Counted from the first letter of the stretch, positions 34,996 to 49,047 are shown. The stretch is DNA of 64,000 nucleotides from Hofstenia miamia (GCA_004352715.1 SCFE01000030.1:1763997-1827996), one strand, 5' to 3'. Notes: generated from the sequence alone by a model not told the origin. Made by a program: numbers and translations.

Positions 34996-35377
34996 NTAAA
35001 GTGAATTACTGTTGTAAGAATCGAATATTTTCTTTCAAGATAATTGACGCTGCTTTAAAGAAAATCAATGTTTCAAGTACTTTAAACTGGAATCAAGTGT
35101 AAACAAGTAAAACACATGAACTTTAAAGTTTTAGCTGTATTCACTTCCATAATTTTGCTGTTCAAACTACTAGATTTTATTTATACTGACTAATAATCAA
35201 TTTTATTAATTTTGCGGATTTTTAAGAAAGGATTTACATGGGAACGCTTTGCATTCCCACATGTGGTACATGCAAGTTTTTATTGTTTTAAATTAACATG
35301 AAATTTCTTCCAAGTTCCACATGTGGAACTTGCATGTATTTGCAATTTTCTTGGTAATTTTAAGACTACGTGATTGG

Positions 35378-36000
35378 TAGCAAGAAAAATTACGAAACCC
35401 TTCACATCGCAAATTATTTCAGTGGTTAGATGTGCGATTTTATCAAAATGTGACAGATCACGCGTGAATGATCACATAGTCTAAACGTAGGCTAAAGAAC
35501 CACGCAAAAAATTTTAATTCAATACAATAAACCAAAAGTAAGCATGGTATTTATTATTTAAATCAATCAGAAACATTTTTACATTCAAGCAGTACCAGAA
35601 ACAAAAAATATATTTGAGCGAGGCTCCTATTTGGTATATAATTTTTTCGCATTTATTACCTCATGGATTCCTTGTACAATATTCATTCAAACAATCAAAT
35701 ATAACGTGGATATTTTAAGGTGATATATGGAAAAAAATTTTATCTCAAGTTTCCTATCATCAACATGCCTTCAGTTGTAAAAATCGACAAAATTCTTATT
35801 TAATATTTTGAAATGCACGATTTATTTACTGCATTACCAAAAATTTGTAAATATTTGAAATTATACAAACTATTGGATTTTGATCACCGTCTTGCAGAAC
35901 GATTATTTTCTGTTTAAAGAAATAAATAAATTTTTAATGGTTTTTATTTACAATATCTTGATTACATAAAAAATATTTGCTTGCCTAACTTTTGCATTCA
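35378..36000 (+). repeat. 620-bp direct duplication, copy 2
   Basis: Partner of 34380-34995; continues into the right end of the DNA element (GGGCCGCCACTG). Confidence 0.9.
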
Positions 36001-36012
36001 CGGGCCGCCACT

Positions 36013-36195
36013 GGTTGTGACTGCAGCTCGATATTCACTATCAACTCGATATTTTTAAAAATTTATTAATTAAACATGAATACGGTAATTACTTGCCAAT
36101 TAAAAATAGCTTACGATAGTTCAAATGTTGTTTTTCAAATTTTGCTTGTATTTGAATATCGAGCTGATCACGAATATCGAGCTATAGTCACAACC
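36013..36195. mobile_element. Short TIR MITE split by the 2.2-kb element
   Basis: Starts GGTTGTGACTGCAGCTCGAT and ends with the inverse (…ATCGAGCTATAGTCACAACC), arms about 42 bp. Its first 9 bp are also found at 33764-33772, because the larger element landed in its tip. Confidence 0.8.
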
Positions 36196-36640
36196 CCGTA
36201 TAATACGATAATTGTGCATTGGATTGAAAAAACTGTGATTGTATTCATAGGTGTGTTGTCGTGGCATGCAACAAAACAAGAATTTTGGCTTTATATGGTT
36301 TGTTTGAATATAGTGAAACTTAACTATGATCATTTCAGCTTTTTTGAAATTCTAGCAATTTGTTTTACCCAAGAGAACATTTGTACTTGGAATATTTTTG
36401 TCAGGCACTGAGTTGTGAGTATCTAAACTTGATAATTCAAATGTCTATTTCTCGTTTGTCAAACATACAATAAAAACATCAACAAAATGACCATATTTGA
36501 GCCTTATGAGCCACGCAATATAAGATAAATTACAATAAGTTAAAATTATGTACTATAATATAAATTGAAGGAACATCTACAGGAGAGACAATCGCATTAT
36601 TGAGAATACGTTAATTTGTTCGTGTATCATAGTAAGCCTC
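36196..36640. other. No gene seen
   Basis: AT-rich; a plus-strand frame to 36411 has no recognisable content. Confidence 0.35.
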
Positions 36641-37706
36641 AAGAAGGAAGAAAAAGATAGATTTAAGATTAGTTGTAATTCTTGATGGATGAACACAAAA
36701 ATCGAAATTACATAAACGAATAAGCATATTTGCTAATTTGACAACATGATTAAAGCATCTGTTTTCAACTTTGTCTTAATAATTTTAAACAACAGTATCA
36801 GCAGAGTGAGAACGTGCTACTGATGAAAAATAGCGAACACATATTGTTAAAACCCTCAAATTCACATTTCATTGACAATACCAGATCGTTATATTCCAAG
36901 AGGTAGCAAATTAATAGTTTTCCAGTTAGGCAAAATTTTATAAATTTTCCCACCGGAATTGAGAAGCATGTTGTAAGGACTAACGCAAAGGAGGTAATGA
37001 AGCTGAAGATGGAACATTTATAGAGAGCTTAAATAAAGCAAAGTTGACTTTTGTATCTTCATAGTAACACATTGAGTCGCTTTTAAACTAAGAAAACATT
37101 TAAAAACAAACAATCACAACTGTTAAAATTGACATATCATAGAAAATATTTCGCAACACATTTAGAATAGATAATTGAAATTGCACCAGGACATTAATCA
37201 TGTTAAATCGGATGTTAGATTTTTCATATATTAAGCACTGTTAGAAAATATTTTAGTAACTACCGCAAATAAGAAACAGCTGCTGTCAATGCTTACGTCA
37301 AGAAAGTCATCGATATAAATATGGAACAGAATACTACCCTGAGTAACGCACTTCTGACGTGTAGATAATCTGAGATGGAATTTCAACATTGATCCTCTGA
37401 TATCTTTTTGATAAGCATGACAAGTTTTAGCCTAACCAATAAAGACAGAGTTTTTGCAGTAAACTATTGTGAGAAATTGAACACTGCAAAAATCAAGATT
37501 CTCGTCGTCAAAGGAATGGCAAACATCATCAAGATAGCAAAGGAGCTGAGTGACAGTGGAGAAATAATTTCGAAAACCATATTTAGTTTAGGAAGGAGTA
37601 AAGGACACAGGTAGTTGAATATGATACGGCTATATTTAAGAGATAACATTGGAAGAATGCTGAGAGGTCGATAATTAATAATGAAGGATTTGTCACCAGA
37701 TTTCAA
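36640..37706 (-). mobile_element. Decayed non-LTR reverse transcriptase (family H)
   Basis: Minus strand. RT start 'KSGDKSFIINYRPLSILPML' at 37703-37640, the '...GFR-N-x-S-T' part near 37590 in a shifted frame, and 'TQGSILFHIYIDDFLDVSID' near 37340, followed by 'SCFLFAVVTKIF' where F-A-D-D-T is expected. A C-terminal tail may reach about 36640. The catalytic aspartates are gone. Different from family A beside it. Confidence 0.75.
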
Positions 37707-37794
37707 AATAGTAATATGAGCAGTTTGCCATATGTCAAGGAAGGAAAAAGATTTAGTAATTAAAACAAACAGAATGTCGTGATGCTTCTCGTCG

Positions 37795-37935
37795 TGATTG
37801 AATACCTAGTCCATTTGGCTCGGAATGTGTTCCTCCACTCAACTCTGGTTTTCCTTTATTGCTCGCCAATGCTCACAGTCTGGTCTATTTTATTTTTTAA
37901 TTGTGTATACCTTCAGCGGCTAAATAAAGTCATTC

Positions 37936-37953
<18 letters not shown>
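37795..37953 (+). mobile_element. Family A 3' end
   Basis: Ends 'CCTTCAGCGGCTAAATAAA' and an (ATT)n tail, as in the copy at 1-1838 (there inverted). 5'-truncated, the common result of target-primed reverse transcription. Confidence 0.85.
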
Positions 37954-37966
<13 letters not shown>

Positions 37967-38035
37967 GTGTCAGTTTCTTATTGCAATCACGTGTTGACTT
38001 CATTTTCATTACTTGAAACCTGACTTGATTCTGCT

Positions 38036-39535
38036 GTTGCTGACTCTTAAAGTTCTCTCCCGTATGGACTGTCCTTTAGTTCCCTGGTAATTTCTGTTGT
38101 GGTTGTGCTGTTGTTCTCAGTGACCATATTGTTTCTTTGCTCTGTGTTTACAACCCTCCTTCCAATAGTCCTTGAATTCCCATTGCTGATTTATCGTCTA
38201 TGCTTCAGTATTTTCATGACCAGTCCCATTCTCTCGTCAACTTGGATTCTCCATCTTCTTTTTTATTATGACTTCAATCTTTTTAATATTTGTTGGAACC
38301 CACTTGACTTTAATGACTCATTGGAGTCTACTGCCTTAGGTCGTTTTGCTCACTATTCCCTTGAATAACTTGTATTATTTCCTACGTCCAACTCCGCCCT
38401 CCTTGAATTGGCTCTATGCTCTCATCCTGATTAAATTTTTGTTTCAGATAAACTGTCTGATCACTCATTTGTTCACTTCCATCTGTCTGTCAATTCTAGT
38501 TCCCCATCTTCTTATCTGGATACGCCTCAATATGCTCGATCTAACAGTGACTTCGTATCACTTAATACTGTTTTTTCTTCTTCGCTCCCTGCACTTAATG
38601 ATTCTTTCACTGCTGATGACTGGTACCTCTCTCTTCTCCAAGTTATATCTTTTGTTCTTCGTCATACGAAAAAACGTGTTTAGCTCCCTTTCTATTTCTC
38701 GTTCCATACTGTGCATTCCTTGAACAAACTGGAATCTTACAAGCGTAGTTTTGGATCTTCTGATTCTTTGAAGCTTTCTTCTCTCAAACAAGATGTTATT
38801 TACTTGACAAAATCTTTTTTCTATCTATCTTCTAATCTAACTCCCTTCAAGGCTCTTATTCCTTCATACGTTCCCTTCATTCCAAGCCTAACTTCCCCAC
38901 TTTGAAAATGAATCATCTTAAACTCTTACTTTGCCTCCAATTTATCTGATCCAGTCATTTTCTGCTCTGGCCATGCTCATGCCTCCTCATTCATTCGTCT
39001 TTGCGACATTGTCTTTAAGGCCCATGACATTTCTCTTATGCTTAAGTCTTGCAAATTGTCTGGTCCTTGCTATTCTGATGACGTCCCCTCCTTTTTAATT
39101 CATGAAACTTCCTCAACTCTTTCGATAAATTTAAAGCTATTTGCTCCTCTAAGCGTTTTCCACCTTGTTGGAAAACCTCTTGGATCTCCCCACTGTTAAA
39201 ATTTAACCAGCTCCCCTCTTCTCAGATCACCTCTTATCATCCAATAGCTATTCTTTCTCAATTATCAATCATCTTTGAGCGCCTTGTTTTTCGCTACGTG
39301 TTCCCAATAATTCGTCACTTCATCTGCTCTTCTCAGCATTTAAACCTTCCATTTCGCTCTACCATCACGAATTTGCTCACTCTGATTGAATGCTGCTATC
39401 TTTACTCCGATCGTAATGATCCTGGTTGCATTATCTTCCTTGACATTTCTGCTACCTCATTCTATTCTTAACAAGTTACACTTATTTGGCTTTGATCCCG
39501 ATTTCATAGAATTTTCTATCTTATCTAACCAACCT
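38036..39535 (+). mobile_element. Family A internal fragment: endonuclease end to RT start
   Basis: In shifted frames: APE-type endonuclease C-terminus with 'CSHPD' and 'SDKLSDHSFVHFHL' (S-D-H motif, about 38430-38480), a spacer, 'LKSCKLSGPCYSDDVPSF' (about 39040) and RT blocks 'RPIAILS' (39240s) and 'GCIIFLDISATSF' (about 39425-39460). Collinear with the minus-strand copy at 1-1838 from about 38800 on. No 3' end here. Confidence 0.8.
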
Positions 39536-40077
39536 TATAATATATTTAAATATATTTTTAAATATTTTTACGATTTTCTTCAAAATCATTTTCAAGAAAT
39601 TCAAACTGTAGACAACCGTGAAGTGAAATTATTGGTTGTTGCTACAAAATAAATAGAGAATTTCTAGTAATTGGTTGAAAAAATATGAAAAATTTTTAAA
39701 AGAATTTGTTATAGGGATTTTTCATAAATGCGTATAAGAAATACACAAAATGTTTGCAGTGAATTCTTCCATACACTTATGTTGGAAGAGGTGTTATAAA
39801 ACGTAAAAATATTCTTTAAATATTAAATAGTTTTATTAAAATTTTTAACCCTATCATTATAAAATAGTCAATTTATTAATTTCAACTTGTCAATCTATTG
39901 GTAAAAGAAAATTTTGTTACCATTAAAATGTACTTTACAGTAATCAAAATTAAGCTGGGATTATCTTTTCTGTGCCATCTTCTTAAGTGCAAGCCGTAAA
40001 GATATGTCCCACAATGTTTCCTTTCATTTTTTATGATTCCAATCATTTAATAAATACTAAGCTCTTCATTGTTTAAG
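39536..40077. promoter_or_regulatory. Upstream region of SPNS (5' UTR and promoter expected)
   Basis: AT-rich, with no ORF and no clear core promoter motif. Any non-coding first exon cannot be seen from sequence alone. Confidence 0.35.
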
Positions 40078-40363
40078 ATGGAAGAAGTTGATGTGCATGG
40101 CCGACCTAGGGCCGGGTATGCACTGGCCTTAATGACGGCTATAAACTTTCTCAATTATATGGATCGCTACACAGTGTCCGCAGTTCTCACCCAAATTGAA
40201 AATTACTATGGTGTCAATGACTTTCAAACTGGCCTCATACAGACATCATTCATATTCGCATACATGATTTTTGCGCCTATCTTTGGCATTTTGGGAGATA
40301 GAGTTAATCGCAAAGTCATTGTTATATTAGGAATTACTTTTTGGACGTTTTTCACTTTAACAG
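40078..40363 (+). CDS. spns: SPNS exon 1
   Basis: Residues 1-95 plus one base. The ATG at 40078 is chosen because it opens '[20 protein letters not shown]' directly before TM1. TM1, TM2 and the GDRVNRK loop are here. Donor GTAATT at 40364. Confidence 0.9.
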
Positions 40364-43300
40364 GTAATTCTTATTTTCAATAAAAATAGAGCACAAATAG
40401 TATTGAGTTAAAACTATTTATGTATTCAAATGAACAATTTACCCATGAGACGAATATGCTATGATTTGTCAAAATTGCTGTGATTTTGATTTAAATTTGA
40501 GCCATTTTTATACAGTGATACAGAATATCCCACCAATCAATATATTACATCTTTGTCATACATCATTCAATCATTCATTTTAAAAATGAAATATATAATA
40601 CATATTTTTTAGAAAGTTTTCATAACTTACTGTTAATTCTTGTAACATGATCTCCCGTGCCTTTTTGTAAATGTGGTTTGAAAAATATCGCCATAAAAAG
40701 AAGTCATTTCTTCTATTTGTAGGATTTCTTGTTAACCTAAATTTGATTTATCTATTTCTTCTCCAAATGTTCATTAAGATAGTTTTGAACTTGTATTCTA
40801 TGTTTGATTCTTTATATAAATACTTGATTGATGTATAAAATTTTAAATGCAGGATAATTAATTTGGTGGCTGTACTGAATCTCTCTGTATATTCCGTTGT
40901 TTATTTGATATAAGTAATCCAGATGAATGAAATAAACAAGGTCATAATTGAAGTTTAATAGAACGACTTTCGTCAATTCAAATCGTAAAAAAGATGAAAT
41001 AAATTTTGGGACGTGAATACGAAACAAAAAAAATGCTCTTGATGATACAAAAATCTTATCTCAGATGCTAAAATATTTCAAAATTTCATCAAAAATGAGT
41101 TTTGAATACTGTTATGTTCAAATCCAATAGAAGTTATGATAGTTTGAACTATATTTAGTAGAGATATATAATTCTTGATATATCAATATCTCAATGGAGT
41201 TTTTGTATGAGATTGAAGATTGCTATCATGCGAAAGTTTACTTCATAAATTTAAATTATTAATCATGTTATTCCTCAATGTAGCAACCTCAAGAACGTTA
41301 TTAAGCGCGTCAACGAAAAATTATTGTAGTGAATAACAAAACATTCAACCCTTACGTCATAGCCACAAGAAAAGCACTCAACATTATAGAAAGAAATCTT
41401 ATCTCCAGAAACGAAAAATCTGGTTAAAGTGAAATTACACGATGGGCTTTTGCCCTAGTGCAAAACACTTAAGTTAAGTACTCTTCGTGTATCATTTATC
41501 CCCGAATAAGATAATTGCGTGCTTGGGAACAAACCACGAAATAAAACAATGTTCTATTTAAATGGGACAAGTGGCAAAAACACCGTGCCTGTAGCATTTC
41601 TTCTAGTTAAACATGTTCTACTTCAAATTACACAATTATTTCACGTTCAGCTCGTAGTTTAGATCAACATGGTGGTATTGGGTAATATTAATAATTCAGA
41701 TTTAATTATAGAAGATTTTACCGAAACCTCATTTAAGTTTTCAATTGCATGTACTGCTACTAATTCCTGTGGATATACTTCACTATTTCTTCTAATATAC
41801 AACCTTCCATTAAACTCTCATAATCATATCCTAAGCCGTCAATTACGCGATTGCTTTATTTTTTATACAAAGAAATTTAAATCTTGTTTTAATCCAGTTA
41901 TAAAAGCAACATTTTTATTGGAGATTTCAATTTACTAAATTATTCGTGGGAGAGTCTCACTAATTATGAAAATGATTAGTTCCTTACTTGACTGTAGTAC
42001 CTTCCTTACTCTCCTCTTGTACTCTCTTCCTTACCTCGTCTTCATTTCCTCATGATCAGTTCTGTCTCTCTCTAGCACTCCAAAGTACTTTTACACCTCT
42101 TTGACTTCCTCAATCTTATCCCCACTACTTGTCCTCAAACCATCTCCATCTTTACATCTGGTCATTATCACTGCTGCACACTTTTCTAATCCAAATTCTA
42201 ACCCTGAATCTCTGCTTGCCTTCACCAATGTTTCTACTTGCTTCTGCAATATCTTCCTTGAACTAGCATAGATCTTCAGGTCGTCCATGTACCACAGGTG
42301 ACTCACTGCTCTACCATTCTTCTCCATCTTATACCCTATGCCTGTCTCCTTTAACTTTTCTGTGATAGGGATTAAGCTAACTACAAACAGTAGTGGTGCT
42401 AACCTGTCTCCCTGGAATATGCCTCGCCTAAACCTCAACCTGTGCCCGTCTATCTCAGTCTGCCACTTTCCCATCTCCCTCTCTAGAAACTCAACCCATT
42501 TTCGTGAAACTCCATTGGCCTCTAGCATCCTCAATACCCACCTATGTGATATGCTGTCATATACCTTCCTGTAGTCTATCCATGCCATTGCTAAGTTTGT
42601 CTTCCTTCTTCTACAATTCTCTACCACTGCCTGGTCTATCAACAATTGATCTTTGCATCCTCTCGTCTTTGTCGTACATCCAGTCTACTTGAAATCACAG
42701 AAGTTAGCAATTTCCAAGTTGTTGGCAGACATGTTATTTGCCTGAAGTTGCTTGCCTTACTACCATTCTTTGGGTCCTTCTGTATCAGAAATATCCTTCC
42801 CACTACCATCCACTCTGGACACCCACTCATCACACACTCCTCCAATGCTACTGCTAGTCTTTCATGAACACTTGTGAACTTCTTCAGCCAATACCTATGT
42901 ACCTCATCTCAGTTGTGATTACTTCTTCTTCTTGCCTGAATTCCTTCTGCATCTGCTTACTCTCTATCTCTGGTAACGCACTTCCCCAGAACCTTACTGC
43001 GTCCTCGCCTGCTCTAGCTGTAGCCTTTTCTCCTCCATCTAGTTCTTTGTAGAATCTTCCTTCTTGGGTCTCAAACTTAATATTGTCTCTTGCCTGCTTT
43101 GCCCTTGCCCTATATTTTCTCAGTTTCTCAGCTTCTGCATCTAATCTCTACTTAAGCTCCTCTCTTGCAGTTTCTATAGTCTTGCCCTTACCTACCATGC
43201 ACCTGTCCTGTACTGCCTTACTTGTCCTGATCTTCCTTTTTTGCTGCCTAATCTTTGCCCATACTGGCTTTCTGTCTCTCTTATCTTCTTGTCGTCTTTT

Positions 43301-43837
43301 CCTTTTAATATCCATGCTTACATTTTTCAGCTATTTACTTCTGTGACACTCCTAGCATCCTCTCTAACATTTTATTGACCGTTGCTGTTTCTACTGCTAG
43401 CTTGCTTTTCTTAACTCCTCTTGGAACTGGCAACCTAGTTCTCTCACGTATTTCTTCCTTCATCTTTTCCTTGATTGCTGCTTCAGTTTCTGCGCCCACT
43501 GGTTCTGCTGCTTCCGCCACTTCTGTCACAACTTCTATCACTTCATCTTCCCTTTGCTTAGCCTGTTCAACTCTCTTTTTCTCCTTACTCTCATCCAACT
43601 GCCACTTTCACACTTGTCCTGCAAGCCTCTGCTCTGTAACTTCTAATCCCGTTCTTGCCTTCCAACATTCTCTTCCTGTAACCCCTCTCATCTGACCTGC
43701 TTCTTCAGTAACACTCCAGTGCTGTTCTGTTCTGCTTATCTGTCCATTTATGCCGTCGTCCATTGATCTGTGTGGATCCTATGCTACCGGGTCTTCACGG
43801 TCCCAGTTTCGCGTTCTACCCCTTGGCCACTGGGGCC

Positions 43838-43871
<34 letters not shown>

Positions 43872-46800
43872 TCTTGAAAATAAATTAGTAAATATCTTAG
43901 GAGATTTTAATTCCAATTACTTAAATTCTGTTGAATCAAAGCGAATTGATCATATTTGTGATATTTTTGGTCTATTAATAACTATTAATAAGACCAATGC
44001 AACTAGATTTTTTAACTTAATTGACTATTTTTTTATCCTATAGTTGTAATAAATATAAAACCTATATGTTTGAGTCATTTAGTGATCACAATCTTTGCGC
44101 GTATGTTAGTAACCATAAGTTTGGAAAGTTTTTTATTCTAGGGATTTTAACAATTTTAATAAGCAAAAATTTTTAGACCTCTTGAATAACATATGCTTTG
44201 ATCTAACCTACACTTTTAATGATGCCGGTAGCATGTTGAAATTTATCGCGTGTGAAATCACCAAAGCCTTAAATCAAGTAGGACCGCTGCGAACCAAATT
44301 AATTAACACTAAATTGAGACCAGTGATTAACCAACCCCGTGATTCCGACTTGATTAAAAAACAGATAATTAAGAAAAATAAACTCTTTGAACTTGCGAAA
44401 TCGGATCCCATCAATTTTAATTGGACTAATTATGAGCACGTTAAGCAATTAATAAATAGACTCGCAAATCTAGGTACGATACTAAGTTAAAGGATTACTT
44501 CGAACGCTTAAAAAAATTTAACCAAAAATGAAATTTTCTTAATAAAAGCATGGCAAAACTACAGGGCTATGTATAAACATTGAAGAAATAAAGCATAACA
44601 ATAGGACGTACAAAAATAAGAAGGATATCCCAAATATATTAAACAGAAATTTTAAAAATATGGGTAAATTCAATTTTAAATTTGAAGAAAATGGAAACTT
44701 TTCATCTCAACAATCTGATATACGAATAAGGGAACAGTTTCATTTCAACTTAATTTCCGATCACGATCTTTGAAATGTAGTAAATAAACTAGATGCTAAT
44801 AAATTTTATGGATCCAGCAACCTACCGTATTGGATAATTAAAAAATATTTTTATACTTTTGGTGAATACCTACTTGTAGCATTTAACCAAAGTATTATTA
44901 ATAATGACTTTCCTCCGCTTTTAAAACAATCTGATATTTCACCGTTATATAAAAAAGGAGAACCACTAGATCCATTGAACTACCGACCAATTAGCATAAC
45001 TCACCATTTCTCAAAAATATTTGAAAAACTTCTAGCTGCACAAATGTTCAAGTTTATTAATGACAATATAATTTTATCAAGTAATCAATTTGTATTTCGA
45101 CCTAAGTTCAGTACATCTGATGCGATTTTATCTATCACAGAAAAGATTAAAATAAATTCAAATCAAAATTTGTTCACAGCGGGGCCTTCTTGATTTAAGT
45201 AAAGCATTTAAATCAATGAATTTCGATATTTTAAAAGAAAAATTAAGGCGACAAGGTTTTAGTTTCAATGCAAAAAAATTATATTATGATTTTTCTAAGC
45301 AATCGCACACAACGAGTTAAAATCGATCATATTTTTTCAGAGTACGTTACTACAAATCTTGGTGTGCCCCCAAGGAACTGTATTAGGACCCATTCTATTT
45401 GCATTATACGTAAATGATATTTCAAAATCCTTGACAAATAGAACTATTTACCAATACGAAGATGATACTTGTATATTACGAACAGCAGAAAATCTATTTG
45501 AGGCAATTAAACATTTGACAAAATATATTGGAAACCTCGTAACATATTTCAATCGTAATAAACTAAAAATCAATTCTGAAAAAAACTCAATTTATCATCT
45601 TTTCATCTAAACAACAACAAAGGCTTACAGAAAATATTAAAATTAATGTTTGTGATAACGAAATTAGTCAAAGTAAAGGTGTAAACTATCTAGGTGTATT
45701 AATAGACAATGACTTAAAATTCGTTAATGTCTTCTCCCACAAATTAAAAAAGATGGCATGTGGAATAAGATATTTGTACCATTTGCGCCATGTAAAAAAA
45801 TCGTCGCACGTAGAACTAATTCATTCAATTTAATTACTTTGCATTTCTTTTTCAAAATCTCACATCGCAAGAACGTTCATCATTAGCAAAAATGTTTAAC
45901 TGGGCATTTAGAACACTTAATTATATTGAAAAACATGTATCGATAACGTAATTAAGATCATCATATGATATCTTGGCCCCGAGTTTCTTTATTCAGTATC
46001 ACTCTTTATGTGTAATTCACAAATTTATTCATGAATTAAGTTCACTAAGTTTTCTTAAATAATTACTTCAAAATCAATAAAAGAAGTAAAACACTTTTAA
46101 GCATCAATAGTCGACAAGATTCATTTTCTTTTAAATGTTCAATCTTATGGAATGATTTAAATATATAAAATAATGTGAGAAAAACTATAAACACTTCAAG
46201 AAAAAAATAAAACAATTTTTATTCAATAGGCAAACATTACTGGGCATAGATAATAAACTCAATGCGTGGTCGTATTACTTTTAAAACTGCCCTTTAATTA
46301 ATATTGCATATTCAAATAATTTTGTAAATATTTTTTGGCATGTGTTAGTTTATAGTTTTGCATACATTTAAGCAATAAATTTGCTTTGACTCTTAACCTT
46401 TTGTCTAGCAATCAACAGAATCCAGTTAAATATTGTAAATTGGTGTTTTAGTGTTGGTTTTGATTTTTATATTTTGAATGAATTGTATTCAATCGATAAT
46501 AAAACTTCGTTCACGTAGTGTAAATTTTAATATATTATTAAACTATGTTTCTTAGTGAATAATTGCTATCGAGAATTGTTTGGTAAGGCCAAAACTATTC
46601 CAACTCTACTTCTCGATTTAGGCTAGGTATAGATTAAAGTTACTATTGGGATTAGTTTTCATGTTTTAACTTTTATTTCGCTTTAACTTAAACTGCACAA
46701 ACTGAAAATTTTCATGTTTTCTTTCTTTTTCTGCTAAGCCAAAGCAATATTTTGCTGTTTGGGTCTTTTTAATTCCATAAGTTTTTAATTTTCATAGAGC

Positions 46801-49011
46801 CCGGAATATGAATGCGTAGTTTTTACTGCTATTTATCCATGCCAAGCAAAAGACTTCAAGATTTTGTGGTGTAACCTTCAATATCTTTTGACATTGCTAT
46901 CCTGCAGCAATCAGTTCCATAGTGACAATGAGACTAGCATTAGCAGGCATTATTAGTTCGGATTTACTCCATGAACAGGCAAGAACTTGTTTTCTTCGTT
47001 ACGGTATAGTAGCAAATGATGCTTTGTTTACATAAAAAACAAAAGAATGTGTGTTTAACTGTGAGAATGCTATATCACAACTTTACAATTAACTTCTTGG
47101 CTAGATTGTAAATGATTATTTTAAAATATTATAGTAATAATGTAAGATGTTATTATACCATTTCAATTCGAAGCTTGCAAATACAATTCTAACAAAGTTA
47201 ATTTACTCGTTCAGGTATTGCGATTACATTTTAGAAACCAAATAAGCCTTCGAGATCAATCGCATTTTTTTTCTTTGCACTGTTTGTAAATATAATATTA
47301 ACGTATAATTATGCCAATCCGTAGAGTACTCTACATGCCAATCTAACCCTTTGAAATCACCATCGCAAATAATTTGTTTACTCTACCAGGGGACTACCGA
47401 TGTATATATTTTTTGATAAAGAGATGGCATTTCTTTGAAACACGATGCTTGTTTTTAAATTGATAGTGCATCATTACACAATTCATTATAAAATGCAAGC
47501 GAGCAACATATTGTATAGGAATGCATGTCACAACAAATAATAATTGATTCGTTCTGGTGAAGTAGATTTTCACCGACGACACCTGTATAAATGCTGGCGT
47601 AGGCCTGTTTAAATGTTTGCATTCATTCTACATGAAACTGTCGAGACAAGTCTGTTCTTCTATGCAGAGGCGGATACAGAAAAAAATTTTAGAGGGGGCC
47701 CAATGTTGAATAAATTGCTAAGTACAAAATTGGGTTCTAGGGCGGGCACAAACTATTGAATTTTCAATTTTTCCAAATTCATCACTATGCATGGATTTCA
47801 CCAACATCTACTTATTCCAAAGAATGGAAACATAGAATTTGTGCAATTTTTCAAGACTCAGCACAAATTTTTCAATTTTCAAATTACGCTTTAATAGTAA
47901 GATGCTGTGTTCTTAGGAGATTTTTGCGTTAAGCACTACAAAATAGACAAATTTTCAGTGCATTTTCACTGCCATATGATTAAGTAAATTTCCAAATTTT
48001 CACCTCATGGCATGAATGTGTGATTAGTTTCAAGAAAATCACCCAATTATAAAATGTAAAATCAATAAATTCTAAAATTGAAAAAAATGCACTGAGTTTT
48101 GATTTCACACAAAATGCTTTTAGGATTTTTAGAGTATGCATGGTGTTGAGTTTGAATACAAAAAATTTGATTAATCCTATTGGATATCGTCAAATGGGGT
48201 AAGTAAGAACAGTGAGGTGAATATAAATGGTAGACAAGGAGAAAATTTTATTTAGTTATTACTCATGCTGTGCTTAATAATTTTCATTGTTCAGTTGCCT
48301 AAAAATTAATCACAATAGGTTTATGTGCCACAGGGTATGTTATGCTAAAACTAAAATACCCCATAGAAAAGAAAGGAATCTTAACAAAAAACTTAATACA
48401 TTTCCAAAAGTAGATAAATACAGGTCTATAAATTAAATTTTAACAAAATTTAATAATATTTAAAAGAAAAATATATGAGTTTGTAAATTAAAAAAAACGG
48501 AATACTTATTTTCTTGGGGTGATTACCAACATCACTGGGAGAACAGCTGCTAAGCAGAAAGATACAAATGAATGAATCTTAAAAAGGTATTGAAGAGAAT
48601 CAAATCAATTCTTGTGATGATGAAAAGGAAGAGGAAAATTTATTCTTGGTAGAAAATTCTGATACTGGCGAAATTTAAAACTGAAAATTTGATTTGTTTT
48701 AATTTGGAAAGAATTGAAAAGATTGACAGTGATAGTATATATCAAGCTTCATTTCAGTCACTGAAACATTTTCATTTTCTGAACAGGAAGATATCAGTGA
48801 TTTCAGTTTGTATTAGATTGCTGTATGATTTTGTAATTGCATATAGCTGTCATTACAGGTTTATTATACAACTTTACATTTTAAAGCACATTCACTGGAT
48901 CATTTAACTCAATTGAGAGTGTGAAAAGGAACACATATATATATATATATATATATATATTGTAAAATCAACTGTGTTACTATTCATCCCCTCATCCAAA
49001 AAGGTAAATAN

Positions 49012-49047
<36 letters not shown>

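Larger units (their letters stand above)
33773..36012. mobile_element. 2.2-kb DNA element with CA..GGCGGC ends and 9-bp target duplication
   Basis: Left end CATAGGCGGCTCGTG, right end (inverted) CAGTGGCGGCCCGTG, both followed inward by 'AGGCAAGCA'. The 9 bp GGTTGTGAC flank it (33764-33772 and 36013-36021). No transposase; 34004-34273 has only a chance frame. An 8-9 bp duplication fits hAT or a related superfamily, not further resolved. It holds a foldback MITE and a 620-bp direct duplication. Confidence 0.8.

Noticed and set aside
36076-36411. 111-codon plus-strand frame after the small MITE
   Set aside because: Starts within the MITE and has no recognisable domain.
43375-43695. Plus-strand Ser/Thr-rich 106-codon frame
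   Set aside because: Antisense shadow of the acidic N-terminal part of the R4-like element.
47394-47582. 62-codon minus-strand frame
   Set aside because: No motif, no splice context; chance frame in intron 1.
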